64,000 nucleotides of DNA from Persicaria tinctoria (Eukaryota > Streptophyta > Magnoliopsida > Caryophyllales > Polygonaceae), in assembly GCA_037127255.1 (NCBI GenBank), contig JBANSL010000013.1, forward strand, positions 17,256,688 through 17,320,687. The letters run 5' to 3'. Both the position numbers and the translations under genes were made by a program. Below the pieces are notes generated by a model, which made no database searches, was not told the origin of the DNA, and worked only from the letters and a program-made list of their open reading frames with translations. Positions 39,077 to 51,559 of this stretch are shown one piece after another; the first letter of the stretch is position 1, and each line of letters begins with the position of its first letter.

Positions 39077-39113
39077 AAATGGACACTTAGCTAAAAAGTC
39101 CTAAAACTAATTA

Positions 39114-39418
39114 CTCATTCCGTAACGAAATAATTGTCCTTTTGACTATTTTTTCTTCTGACAAAATATTTGTCCCTTTGAACCTAATTAATGACAAAAA
39201 TTTTCAATTCTATCAATTCATCTCATTAATTGTATTTGATTTCCAAAATATTCTATTTATACTCCAACTTTCCATACTATTCTTTTTTTTTTTCATTGGT
39301 TCATTTTTTTTTCCACATTATTTATTTGCTAAATTTTTAACTATTCCAGGTTCTAATTTTAGATTTCTTAAGAAGTGTGAAAAACCCCAAAGGGACAATT
39401 ATTTTGTTACGGAGGGAG
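39114..39418. mobile_element. Stowaway-like MITE
   Basis: Left end CTCATTCCGTAACGAAATAA and right end TTATTTTGTTACGGAGGGAG are inverted repeats, flanked by TA (39112-39113 and 39419-39420). It is 305 bp long and lies directly next to the TIR element ending at 39109. Confidence 0.8.
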
Positions 39419-39711
39419 TATAATGTAATCGAATAAATATTTATGCCAATGGTGTAATTAAATGAAAACACGAGAGACATCTCAAATATAATTGGTGAAA
39501 AAATCTCTACTTTACGGTTTAGTGAAATTTAGCCTTATCAGAATCATCCTAAATCTCAATAAAGTGCCTGAAATTTGCAGATGGGAACAAAAAAGAAACA
39601 GTGAGTGAAGGGCCCAATGGGTCAGAGGACGAGAAAGCCCAGAGTTTCCCCCACACACAAGAAGAAGAGATCACCCCCATCCTTTATCTTGGTGGCGTCT
39701 CAGGCTCGTTA

Positions 39712-40992
39712 ATGGCGCCGCTGTCGTTGCCTCAAAGCAACCAGCTCTTCCTCCCAATCTCACATCTTCCATTTGCGCACACCACATTCCAACCCCCCTT
39801 CCGAATTCAACTCCAATTGAAGCCTAACCAGCACCTTGACATAAGCAAGAAGATCGAAATCCCTTGCAATCTCTCAACCTCTGCAAAGCCCATCATCAAG
39901 AAGAACCCCAGCAAGTCATTCAGATCCACCCAGAAAGCCCCAGAAGAAGAGGAGCTCGTAAGAGGGGAACAGTCTCACTCCGGCATTTCATCAAACATGT
40001 GGTGGGCAGACCTTAAATCGGCGGTTGGCCAGAGATTCAATCCCGAAGGGATTATCTCCTCCGTCAAAGTCGTCACCCAACAACCCCAATTAGCTCTCCC
40101 CCACGCCAGCGTCCCTGATATCCGGTGGATCGACTGGTCGGAGCTCCGGAAGAGAGGGTTTCGAGGGGTTGTGTTCGACAAAGACAATACCATCACCGTG
40201 CCCTATGTTTTAGCCCTTTGGGCGCCGCTTAGCCCCTCTATTGAACGGTGTAAGGCCGTGTTTGGCGATGATAATGTCGCCGTGTTCAGCAATTCAGCTG
40301 GGCTATCGGAATTCGATCCGGATGAGTCCAAGGCTAGGGTTTTGGAGGGCCAGGTTGGGATTAAAGTCATCAGACACAGGTAATTTATATCCCTGAAAAC
40401 ATAATTCCTCACTTGGAATTGCTTCCAAAAAGTACTGATTTTTTTTGATACATTATGCTGAAATTGGGATGAAATTAAGTAGTGTAAACCAGTTTTTGAG
40501 GTGTTAATTAACAGATTCAGTGTTGATTTTTAGGTTTAGATTTTTATGGGTTGGCAACTTTGATGAATTTGAGGAGCGTTGGCTAGTTTTTTAGGTGTCA
40601 ATGAATAGATTCAATATTGATTTTCATGTTTAGGTTTTACTGAGTTCGGATCTTTGATGCATTGTGATGTATATAGGGTGAAGAAGCCGGCAGGTAATGC
40701 AGAGGAGATTGAGAAGCACTTTGGTTGCTCGTCTTCAATGCTGGTGATGGTGGGTGATCGACACTTCACTGATATCGTGTATGGGAACCGCAATGGTTTC
40801 TTGACAATATTAACGAAGCCTTTGAGCGTGACTGGGGAACCGTTCATTGTGAGACAAGTGAGGAGGATTGAGGAGTGCCTGTTAAGTAGGTGGCACAAAC
40901 AAGGGCTGAAGCCATTGGATCATGCTAGTGGATTGCAAGAACCCCAAGAAGTCGTCTGTATGAAGGCTCCATTTACACAGTCACCCTCGTAA
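39712..40992 (+). CDS. PGPP1: phosphatidylglycerophosphate phosphatase 1-like (YqeG-type HAD)
   Basis: Two exons, 39712-40379 and 40677-40992, give 327 residues. The start at 39712 (MAPLSLPQSNQLF) opens a Ser/Pro/Lys-rich transit peptide of about 100 residues. Translation could also begin upstream at 39601, but the inner ATG gives the better targeting sequence. The core has MWWADLKSAVGQRFNPEGII, the catalytic HAD motif VVFDKDNTIT (nucleophile D and acid D in DKD), the threonine/serine motif VFSNSAG, the lysine segment GIKVIRHRVKKPAG and the metal motif MVGDRHFTDIVYGNRNGFL. The enzyme removes phosphate from phosphatidylglycerophosphate to make phosphatidylglycerol, an essential thylakoid and mitochondrial lipid. 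One GT-AG intron sits within RHR/VKKP. Confidence 0.93.
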
Positions 40993-41988
40993 GACACGGT
41001 ATGTTGGTGCCTATGGAAGTTCTTATTCTTGTTTGCGAGGATATATTGATTGGGAATGCTAGTATATTTTTTGAACCTTGATGGCCGATAAGATTATACT
41101 AGGTTGATTGCTATAGATATTGATTCAAAATTCAGATATTTATCTCTAGTATTTGTCTTAAGACGCCTGATGTTCAGGATTGGTACTTGGTAGTACCATA
41201 GGAAACATTTATTTGGCTATGAAGTCTGAAGCCTCTGCAAGCACTTCTAGGGTAGCAAACACTGAAGATGAATCCGCAAGGGACTGTCTTAAGATAAAAA
41301 ATTGGAATATTATGAACATTAGGAGAGTTTAGAATGCAAATGCATTTTGTAGATAGACGATAAAAATCAGCTGTTAGCCATTGAAATGAAGACAGCAGTC
41401 TTTCACATTCTGCTATCACTCGCTTCTCGTTGAGCACAGACGTGTGAAAGGCCGCTGTCAAGCCTTGCAGCTGATCATGCAACGACTTCAGCTGGAGTTT
41501 TACATGGGCAAAGTAAAATCTTTAGCAAGATCAGGTAAAATGTAACGAAACAAAAGAAGCATATCAACCTTTCTTCTCCATCACCGCAGCAATTGTGGGA
41601 TATCGCTTGAATGTTCAGGACTTGTGGGCTTCAAAAGGAATGAAGGCACCTCCATATGATTACCTTACCTCCCCCATTGTTATGGTGATTTTGATTTCTT
41701 TTGCTTAATCTTTCAACTTTTTCTACTGTTGATACCTCACATCAGAAAAAATTTAACAGGTCAAGTAAGTGCTGCAGTGAAGTGTTAGTGTGAACTTAAT
41801 CTGCAACTGAAAAACATATAGCCTATTTATTTCTCTTGTTAAATTGATCAGGTGTACAAAATGAACCACAGTTTGTATTATAGAACAGATTAATAGATGC
41901 TTTAGACAACAATGACAGTAACTGTAATCAGCCTAGCAACGAGATCGTTGCAAATGATAAACCACCACGGGTGTGACAAATCGAATTG
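40993..41988. other. intergenic with unassigned coding-like islands
   Basis: A minus-strand frame at about 41174-41500 contains QLKSLHDQLQGLTAAFH and NEKRVIAECERLLSSFQWL, heptad-like and exon-like in composition. A plus-strand stretch at about 41562-41708 reads ITAAIVGYRLNVQDLWASKG and APPYDYLTSPIVMV before a stop. Neither could be assigned to a family or joined to a neighbour. They may be gene relics or lie in the 3' UTR of PGPP1. Confidence 0.25.
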
Positions 41989-44900
41989 TTAGCCCAAAAG
42001 AATGAGGTTGTAAAGAATCTCGTTCCACGTATCCGGAACTCCTGCAAGACACCAATGGCTGCAATCCATGTCGAACTGTCCATAGACCGAAGGGTGACCG
42101 TCTTTCCTTAGCAACGACAACAATGTGATGTCTAATAACACGACTGGCTTTCTTATTCTGCTCAGCGCTCTCTTCACCGCTGCCACCGCAGGTGGTTCCC
42201 CTCCCGGGTAAGCTGAGCCTAGTATCGGCTGTGTTTGTCCCAAGCAACTTCCCTTATGCGAGTCATGCCAGTCACTAGCACTGAACCAGAAAACCGACAA
42301 CAAACTATCACACACGAACAAGTAAATACACGCAAATAACAGGCAATGACGAGAGGCGATACATACTTGTAGTGCGACGGAGATATGCCTTGGAAGAACA
42401 CCTTGGTTCTTGAAGGATCAATGTTTTGGTCTACCCAATCGCCCCATGTGTCTAAGGCCTTCTCGAAAGCTAAGACCCTGTCCATGTCTTTTCTTATGGC
42501 TTTACCATCTTTGATAAAATCCCATCTGTTACAAAACCGTATAAAATCAATCAGCAATCGTTAGCTCAACTGGCATTCAGAAGTAGGACTATTATATGAG
42601 TTGAGTAGCTCGAGCTCGACTCGATAAATGCTCGGCTCGAACTCGTTCATTTTCTAAACAAGCCGAGTATGAGCACATTTTTAAGCTCGGTTCAAAGCTC
42701 GGCTCATATCAATTTTTGCGAAATTTCTAATCCCTTCAAGTTATGATGTTAAGAGCAAATAGGGTTGCTCAATGCTCGGGGAAAAAAAAAAAGCTCTGCT
42801 TGAGTTCGTTCATTTCCTAAACGAGCCGAGTATGAGCACATTTTTAAGCTCGAATCAAAATTTAGGCTGGGCTTGAGCTCGGCTCATTTCTTAATGAGTT
42901 GAATATGAATAAAGAATATACTCATCTCGTTCGGCTCGAATAAGATCCTTATTCAAAGGGTAACAACCTAGATAAACTATTTATTTAGCTAGGTTGTGGA
43001 CTTACGGTTGAGTGGGGCCACGGCGACTCCACCAATGCCACGTGTTGAAGATGAGCATGTCCATGTCTTTCCATATCTTGCCTCCCTCAATGGAGTCAAG
43101 CTTCAAGACTCTCCCAATGCTCTCCTCTACAACATCTACAAGAAAAACGGTGCGATCCAACATTATTTGCAATCCGTAATCCTGAAATAGAAAACAAGCA
43201 AACTATCAAATCAAGTTACATATACATGAACAAATGTAAGAAACATGTGAATGGATTCAAGTGATACCGGGAATGAAAACGAAGAGACGAAATCTTGACG
43301 AGTAATGTTGTATCTAGCATTAGGAACTGAAGAATGAAGTAAACATGTGAGTGACTGCCATTGATTTAGGCTCAAGGAGTCACCCACAAACATTATATTT
43401 TTGTTGCGATATCTCTCGAGAAAATCTTGGCCATCGAACCTACATATTTGTGTATCATAAGAAGATGAAAACAAATAAAATAGAGTTTCCCCTATTTTGT
43501 AATATTCTCTAAAATGAAATGATTATCAAATATTCGAAATAGGTAAACATAAACAATTTAAAAAAAAAAAAAATTTTCTCATTTTGAAGAAATTGTATAA
43601 GATGGTTTAACTCTAAAATGAAGGTTCCCCCTCTTAATATATGCACATGTTTGAATGTGCCTTTGGGGCACGCGCCGACAGAGATCTGGACCTCCTTATT
43701 TAGTGCCTATTTATCTTAATTTAGTTGGAAATTATACAAAACTACCCTTAAATTAGGAGAATAATACAAAATACATCTAAAATAAAAAAATATCTAAATA
43801 TAATTATCTTAAAAAACCACTCATAAGTCTTTTATACTTTTAACATGTCACATTTATAACGCTATTTACAATGACATTTATGGCTATTTATTTAATAATA
43901 AGGTTGATTTTTTTTTTGAAGCAAGATAAAAAATTCAGTTCTCTAGATAAACCTAAAGAAACCGAGAGACCGGACAAGCCGGTGGATGGACTAACCATCA
44001 TGTACAACAGAAGCAAAAACTGAAACAAATGACAGAAATACAGAAGCAAATGACAGAAAATAAAAACTAGGAATACAAACCATCATGTACAACATAATAA
44101 GGTTGATTTTGGTGAATAGAGCTCTCATCTACTTCATCCATTCAGAAAAATATACTAGTATATTGTTGCACATTATATTAAGAGACTAACAAATATACAT
44201 ATCCTCATTTAATATTTTTTTTAGAAAATTACGACGAAGAATTTATTATAATTACAAATGAAAGGTATATATAATAAATATAAAAATATATAAAATGATA
44301 TTTTTGTTGATCAGGAAAAACACCAAAAAATAAGTTCTTTTATTAGTGGATGGAGTATTATTATTTAAATATTTTTAATATTAAAAGTTTTATGGGTGAT
44401 TTTTTAATACAAACCTATAATTTATAGATGTTTTTAGATCATTTTCAAACAAATGATTTTTTAAAATGAAAATACTCTAATTTAAAGTTAATATTGTATA
44501 GTTTATCCTTCATCATTGTGAGGTTGACATTTGACAAACATTTCATTATGCCATAAAACTTTTAAATAAGTCTACTAAATAACTAGACTTGTCCTTTAGA
44601 AAAAATTTAATTTATGCAACACGTATAACAAAAGGGTAAATCGTCGATCTTCCCCATTTTTTTTTTTTTTTGACGTTTTCCCTTATTATTTCACTCACAT
44701 GAAGTTACCATTTAACCCTTTAATTAAATGGAGTTGGTCGGCTTTTTAAGCCAATTTCACCAAGAACAATTCTCACTATTTAAAAAACATGATTTGTTTT
44801 GACTTAAAAGTTGAAAAAAAAATACCACGGATATGTTTGGTAAAAGGGCATTTGATGTGGTAGTTGAAAATAATTAGATAGCTGAAGCTGATTAATTATT

Positions 44901-47056
44901 TATGTTAAATATAGGTTGATAAGTTAGTATCATGTTTGAGAAAGCGACCTACTAATTAGATAGCTAATGGAAACTTGCGGATAAAGGTCAAGCTCCGAAT
45001 TCATTTTGATTTTGATTTTCTTATTTTTGATGTATTTATTTCTCTATTTTTTCTGCTTTTTTTTTTTAGAAGATAAAAATTCGGGTGGAAGTTAGCCAAC
45101 TCGATAGCATCCCGAATGATGAGATTACGAAGATCTGAAAGAAATACAATCACAGAATACATCAAAAAAACCAAACAAGCGGTCACAACATCGAGCGGAA
45201 GGAAACCCGGCGTGGAGAGATGGATAGGGAGCGTATAGGACATCACCAGCTGACACGATATCTCTATTTTTTCCGCTGTTTTCACTTCTAGATTACCAAA
45301 ACTTTAGAATTATGAGAAATTCGATCGAGCTAGGTAATTAAAAAGGAGAGTCTTTTGGAACTATTTTATTTTTTATTTTAAAATTAAGATTTATTTAAAG
45401 TATTGTATAATACTAATTCGTCACCATTGTGAGATACTCCAACAAAAACACATACAATAGTACAATACTAATTTCGGTTCCTTAATTTGTCTTTTATTTC
45501 AAATCGTTCTCTCTTTCAACAATAAAATAAAATAAAATAAAAAATAAACAAAAGATGAGTTTTAATGTATATACGTGCCTTGACGTTCTTGGGTAGTGGT
45601 GCCATTGGGTAACAATTTTCTATGGCTAAATGACACAAATTCACCCCTCCTTCATGTCTTGTTGTGGTACTCCATATTTAACTACTTTTTTTTAATATAT
45701 GTTTTATACATAGATCATGTATAAATAGTCCTTAATGTAATTTGTGAGCAAATATGAAGCGTCAGATTAAGAAGATCAAAGGACTGAGATTAAAAGTAAT
45801 TTGTGAATAATGACATTATTCATAGGTACCAAATGATTATTCATATGTACATATGAATAATCCTAATAATTATACTTGTTTATATATACATACGAATAAT
45901 TATATTATTATGTAAGAATAATTGCTTGATACCTACGAATAATTTCATTGCTTACAAATTACACTCTAAGAGTTGCTTGCACGGGATCCAACCTCTCTCT
46001 TTTTATATAAAATTCAACATTCTCGTACAATTTTTTTTTAAAATAAAACATTAAAACATACTCCTTATTAATGTATATTTAATATTTTGTAGAAGAGTAA
46101 AGAATGGAAAAGACATTAAACAAATTTTGTATATAAGAAATGAATGATAATCTATGGTTTTTGTGAGTGTAGAGAGAATTAAGATAGAAATTGTTAAAGT
46201 TTGATGATTAAGAAATGAAAATTAAAAATGAAAATGAAACAAATTTTATTTTAAAAAATTAGATGAAAGGAGAGCAATGTTTATAATTTAAATGAACCAT
46301 AACTTAAATATGGACTACATTATATTCATTCTACCTATCAACCATTAACTTTCTCTCCTTGTAAATTAAAAATATACATTATATTCATATGTGATTAACA
46401 AAACATAGATTTTTCCTAAAAAAGAATGGACTGGCTATGAATGACTAAATTCAAATTTTTTTGAAAAGGGTGATTTTATGTCAAATTAAACTTAAACTTA
46501 GACTTAGAGATGACTTTGTATAGTTTAATTAATTAGCCACCTTTTCTTAGTTGAATAATGGTATGAGCTATAGCCTATAGGCCTATAGAGCATATAATAT
46601 GAGACTATGCATTGAAAAAACATTTTATTCATTAAGAAAAAATATTAAAGATGAACTGACTTATAAATTACTGTGTTGTCAAACGTACAGAGTCACAGAG
46701 ATGCATCATTAATGGAGTTTCATAATGCAGATTAGAAGATGAGGAAGAAGAGGAGGGCACCTGGATAGGTTGCAGGCAGAAGGTTGCCATCTGTAATGAA
46801 GGTAGAGCTCATCGGCGCGGCCATTTCTCTGGCAATTGAACAGCTTCTGAATGAAACTGCAGCTGCTTGAATTGTACAGTGGGTATGTACTGTTATCTCT
46901 TACCCACCTCCCCTTGAACAAATCACACCCTCCAACTCCATGCCTGCTTCCACTTGCAGCACTCCCCTTCTCCGATGCCACCACCGCCACCAGCACCGCC
47001 ACTGTGGCCACCACCACGACACCAAGCGCCCGCCTCCGCCCTCCCGACGAACCCAT
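41989..47056 (-). CDS. TRICHOME BIREFRINGENCE-LIKE / PMR5 family protein
   Basis: Five exons on the minus strand, 46761-47056, 43268-43439, 43006-43181, 42367-42525 and 41989-42280, give 364 residues in phase. An N-terminal signal anchor (about residues 10-27, [16 protein letters not shown]) fits a Golgi type II protein. The TBL domain follows: [20 protein letters not shown], the catalytic GDSL motif [11 protein letters not shown] (GDS at 118-120), [10 protein letters not shown], and the C-terminal D340-x-x-H343 in [19 protein letters not shown] proteins O-acetylate wall polysaccharides such as xylan, pectin or mannan, using the GDS serine and the DxxH pair. The exon set resembles PMR5/TBL37-43 members; the acceptor polymer cannot be told. 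The 3.3-kb first intron holds several insertions. Confidence 0.93.
42590..42955. repeat. intronic repeat with two tandem copies
   Basis: Within intron 3 of the TBL gene, GAGCCGAGTATGAGCACATTT-type sequence (for example AGTATGAGCACATTTTTAAG) appears twice, near 42665 and 42828, each next to CTCG..TTCATTT. Related sequence lies in the hAT relic near 34290-34560. It is probably a small transposon, but I could not set its ends. Confidence 0.5.
43912..44093 (-). mobile_element. 5'-truncated retroposon with 17-bp TSD in TBL intron 1
   Basis: ATAATAAGGTTGATTTT is duplicated at 43895-43911 and 44094-44110. The insert starts with a T run and contains GAGACCGGACAAGCCGGTGG and TAACCATCATGTACAAC, the 3' tail shared with 12701 and 56189. 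The string ACCATCATGTACAAC occurs twice in the insert. Confidence 0.85.
45058..45260 (-). mobile_element. 5'-truncated retroposon with 17-bp TSD in TBL intron 1
   Basis: TCTCTATTTTTTCTGCT (45041-45057) and TCTCTATTTTTTCCGCT (45261-45277) differ at one base and flank the insert. It begins with a T run and AGAAGATAAAAATTCGGG, so the poly-A tail is on the minus strand. No protein is recognised. Confidence 0.7.
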
Positions 47057-48096
47057 CAGCTCTCTTGTTTTAATAATGGAACTATCCTCTCTTCTTACTT
47101 GTATATATAAAGGATGGAGAGAGGTGTAGGAAAGAGTTTATAAAAGAAAGGCAAATTGTGAGAAATAGTGAAGTTTGTGGGAATGAGCCAAAACTTTCAA
47201 AATTGTGAAAAATGGCACAATATCAACTATGATGACAATTGTTGAAGATGTGAAAGAAAAATGAAACCGACGGCAGAAACATGATGAATCTCGAGTCTAA
47301 TATATAAGATTAATGGACTATTTCTTATATTTTCAATTGATCGATTTTAAGATGAACATTGTGAACTTATAATGTGCTATGACCCATCTAAATTTATCAT
47401 GTATAAGAGCAATTCAGTCCCCTTAGCTAGCCTCAAGATCAGCTGGCAGATGGAAACAGTCTAAACATACCATAAAACTAGATAACGTGCGCATTGAAAC
47501 AAGTAGAAACAAACTATGTCAGTCTGTCTAATCCAAAATCTTGAATGATTAGGACATTTTTAGCGGCCATCCTCAAAGTTGGGTTATTTTCTGTAATTTT
47601 TTCTTTTTAAAAAAAAAAAATGAAGTTGGATTGACAGGATGATTCCTCGTGAAATATTTAAGTGCCACCCCTACACTACACCATAAGATCCCCATGTTGT
47701 GGGGCCTACTTGCAAGTGAGATCTGTTTGTATCCTTTTAGTGCATTGTATTTATCATGGCGGTGGTGGGTTAGGCTAAATCAGCTTGTGATTGTCTTTGA
47801 TCAGATCTTTGCCAGTTGTAATTTTATGACAATCTTAAAGGGGTAATGGGGCATTGTTCCCAGCCCCCAAATCGAACTGACTCGGTTGACAGGTCTTGTA
47901 ACGACTGCACACCCGGTTCATACAAAGTTGACATGATGCTGGAACGTCGTCGCACACTCGCGTAAGATGCTTGTGCGCCGACGCCAGTCGTTTGTCAACA
48001 AACTAAATATTCACATTGTGGTAAAAACTAAGAACTGTTGTGAGAGTATGGAGGGGCTATATACAGTTTATGAAAGTTACAGAGGTGCCGGAGAGA
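47057..48096. other. intergenic between TBL gene and the next minus gene
   Basis: It should hold the TBL promoter, with TATATATAA near 47100, and the 3' UTR of the gene ending at 48097. No other gene is supported. Confidence 0.5.
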
Positions 48097-51000
48097 TCAA
48101 AACTCAATGCCACTGTTTAACTGAACGGAGAATGAAGGCCTCCCGGAATTGCCCAGCGGTGTTTCAGCTCTCAACACTATTCCGGAGCTCCCAACGTTCC
48201 CGTTCCACTTTGATCTGCCAAGCTGCAACAATAACACCCAAAAAAAAAACATTAATCCCCCAAGCTTGTCTGTGAAGAGCGAATCTATGTGTAAGATGAA
48301 CTAATAAGAGATTATAATGGTTGGAATTTGTGGAAATATGCTAATTAAACCGAATTGTCGGTACTTAATTGCTCAACAACTACTTTGGTAACATCAAAAC
48401 CACATGGGAGATGGAACCTATACCTATATATATCATGTGAGATCAGATAAGACGAAACTCAAAGCTCCGTAGGGGGGGATACTTACTGATACAGATGCAA
48501 ATGCAGAAGGAAGAGCTGTGAGTGAACAGCCACAGATCAGATTAACTTGCTCCTTGACAGAGTGAATGACTTCAGCCTGTAATCCAGGATTGCAACCACC
48601 AAAAGTGGGACATATACTGCCGAAATAAGAACTGCGACATTAGCATCGCAAATAGAAAAATATCGACAATAAGGAGAGACTTTGACACATATTAGGCAGT
48701 TACCTTCAAATCAATTGTCAATGGAGAAATTAGGGAACAAGAAAGAGAAGTTATATTCATAAACCTAAATTACTTTGTAGTTCATATTGTTTCATTACTG
48801 ATAAGTTAGATGATTGGAAGACACCTCCCCATTCCCACACTAGTGCAAGGGATCAAAACACCATGGGAATCATTAACATAAAGCATCTAAAAAGTGTCAA
48901 AAAGGATGGAGTCAAAGGAGTCTATAGTACGCAGCCATGCAGTGAGCACAAAACGAACTATTCTTTCGCCTTTTACTAAAGGAGTCTATAGTTAAACCGC
49001 TACAAATTGGCAAAGCAACCACCAGACCATATAAACACCTCTTTGCCTCATCCCACAAAGACCGTAGCAGATGGAAAATAAGAAAGCATAAACTGCACTC
49101 ATAAACCGAGTGCAGTCAACGAGGAGTTCTTTTTTTTACCTTAATTGGAGATTTGGTCTCATCATGAGGCCAGATCGCTTCCATGCCAGGGCTTGTGTGA
49201 GCCCAAGTGAAAATGATCTATCAGGCCATTGCAATGTAGGGGTAATACGTGTTCCCCATTGATTCTGGACCATACGAAAAAGGGTATTAGTTTTGAAAAA
49301 ATATAAAATGAAGTCCATAAATAATGAAACAAAGAGTTCAAAAAAGGGGACCTCTTAACTTACTTTACACGAGAAGCTGAACTTCATTTCTCCAGGATAT
49401 TGACCCTGAGCTTGAAGTAAACCTCCGTTAATAGGAAGAAACGCGCTAGTGGTAAGCCCTTCCCCTGCTACATAAGTTAGCTGCCCATTCGGGAACTGCA
49501 AATCCAGGAATGACTGCAGCAGATAAACATTGAGAGTCTTAGCCAATCCATCACTACAAGTTCAGATCTGCCATTCTGGATATTAATAATACGTTAATCT
49601 TATTGTGAAAGGAGAACAATAACCACTTGGTATGATGCAGAAAGAATAAACACTCAACCCAAAACATTCATTTTCAATCCCAGTTTTTAATTTAATGAAT
49701 TTAAACACATTGCTTATAGCCTTCTACTACAAGACGGTCAGGACCCACATATGTTGCAGCTTATGCGCGAATTTAGTATTCCGAACTTACACAGGCCAAG
49801 GGGTTGAGACATATCATAGACATCATCAGCCATCTTCTGTTCTTGGACCATATCGCTGGACAAAGGGAGTGCAATCCATGCTACGAACAATTTCAGCAGA
49901 AAATTCACACAAAAACAAGAAAAAAAAATCAGAATCATATATAGCCAAAAATAATGGAAACAAACATGGAAAGACAAGACCCTATTCTGCCATCATTTCA
50001 TTGTTCATTTTACATCTATTTTGTATCAAACATTATTGTCACTGTACGGTATCCATTTCCTTGAATTGGTAAATAAAGAGCGGTCATCCGGGGTTCGAAC
50101 CGGGGACCTTTGGGTAATACCCGCAAATCCTTTCCAGTTGAACCATTCCGGAATGGTTACGGTATCCATTTCCCAATCCCCAAAGCTCTAGTTTTATCCC
50201 ATTCTTCAATATATTGATGCTTATCACATTTTTAGCTACAAAGAAACGTGTCTCACATTAGCGAATTGCGCGTTCACCTTGCAATATTGAAGTAATACAA
50301 CTTTACTCGTAAGCCCGGGTAAGTTATCAAAAGCATACACATTTTATCATGGCTTACTATCACACACAAATCATGTCATTTCTAGTCCAGAAGTCGAAAT
50401 GTGGCCTACCTTTCTATCATAACCATACCACAACAAGTGCTTCTTAGACAGGTGCACAGGCAAAAGAAGTGTTGTATCGCGAACAAACAGAACTGGTCCA
50501 AGCTGGACAAGGAAGAGAGATGAACTCTCACTCCCTGGATTAGAACTTCCATTAGATGCCTCTATCCTCCATAAATCTCCCCTTGCCACCATGGAACTTT
50601 CTATGTCTCGGGTTCTGCTATCGTAAGTTGCTGACATATTCACACTCCCCTTGATGAATCACAAACATAGCAATTCAGTATACAGATATACACAGAAGAG
50701 CACATAAGAAAGGAATCAACTTTTATGCATCAATCAAGATTAGCTTCAAGCTTCAAGCTTCAACTGTTCAATGATCATACCTGAGATCTACCAAAAAGCC
50801 CAGCTATCTTCATGTTAAACCCCGAAATTTCATCATCATTCATTCCATCCACATCGACATAGTCATCTTCAAATCCCAAATCGCTTAGCTGTTCTGTCAA
50901 TGAACCGGAATCCTCTTGTCTGGGCAAACACACTTCGGCTGCATCTCCACCATTATTACCAGCATGAAGCTTCACAAAGGTATTATCTTTCTTCTGATCA

Positions 51001-51359
51001 TGGAAAAACGGCAATCGGAGCGTCCGAAAGAACTGTTGGGCCAAGCCATTGACGCAGCCCCCAAAATCCGACCCTGCTTGGCCAATCTTATGGCCTATAT
51101 CAAAGATGGCAGAGACTCCATTGATGCCTGAAGCATCGATTGCAAGGTTGAAATCCTTAGGGACGAGGTTTTGTGTGGGAATGGGGAACTCAAAATCGAC
51201 ATCGAAGAGATGAGGTTTTTTAGGGCTTGGCCATGGGAAGCTTGTAGGAGACATATGAGATTGGATCAAGCCGGTGAATCCCTGCGCTAATCGATCTGCC
51301 AAGTCCTGGCCGTGTCTCTGCACCTCTTCCCATGCTTCGAACGATCTCTCCGCCGACAT
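48097..51359 (-). CDS. conserved plant protein of unknown function, C-terminal beta-strand-rich region
   Basis: Seven exons on the minus strand join in phase: 50781-51359, 50410-50649, 49791-49880, 49364-49513, 49140-49264, 48487-48616 and 48097-48222, giving 479 residues. The N-terminal half (MSAERSFEAWEEVQRHGQDL) has a short amphipathic helix and then an acidic segment (FEDDYVDVDGMNDDEIS). From about residue 195 the protein alternates polar and hydrophobic residues with many Gly and Trp, for example GDLWRIEASNG, YPGEMKFSFSCK, QWGTRITPTLQWPDRSFSLG, and ends SVQLNSGIEF. A final aromatic residue after such strands is typical of outer-membrane beta-barrels, so an organelle envelope barrel is possible; that is inference. 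I do not recognise a named family. No targeting peptide is seen. Confidence 0.82.
50061..50157 (-). mobile_element. short tRNA-derived SINE, copy 2
   Basis: 97 bp flanked by the exact 16-bp duplication TACGGTATCCATTTCC (50045-50060 and 50158-50173). It lies in intron 2 of the 48097-51359 gene, in the same orientation. On the minus strand it starts ACCATTCCGGAATGGT, a perfect palindrome running into an A-box-like CAACTGGAAAGG. It then has the B-box GGTTCGAACCCC and ends TTTACCAATTCAA. Confidence 0.92.
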
Positions 51360-51559
51360 CCGTCGTAGGATTCAATCGCACCTTTCCTCCGCCAAGTCAA
51401 GAAGAAGACAAACGAACTAGCAAACCTCAGCAATCGTGGAAATGAAAGCTCGATACTTTCAATCTTCGAACCTCCGAAAACAGTTTAATTGAATACTTCG
51501 GGCACCGAAAGTTCTCAATTGGGTTTCTGCGAGCTGTCAAAGGTGATGACTGAAGTCTG

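Larger units (their letters stand above)
35728..39101. mobile_element. large TIR element (Mutator- or hAT-like) with gene-like and minisatellite cargo
   Basis: TAAAACTA is repeated at 35720-35727 and 39102-39109. Just inside, the left end TTTGGCTAAATGTCTATTTT...TTTTGCAAAATATCCACTT matches the reverse complement of the right end TTAGCTAAGTGTCCATTTT...TTTTGCAAAATGTCCACTT, giving inverted repeats of roughly 60-80 bp with decay. Inside are a GC-rich stretch (35890-36360), anonymous DNA, a minisatellite (37203-38170) and a nested LINE (38517-39076). The repeat length suggests Mutator-like; the 8-bp duplication is closer to hAT. No transposase is seen. Confidence 0.65.

Noticed and set aside
50061..50157. 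tRNA gene because of the perfect B-box GGTTCGAA
   Set aside because: No cloverleaf acceptor and anticodon arms could be formed. Target duplications and two further copies show a SINE.
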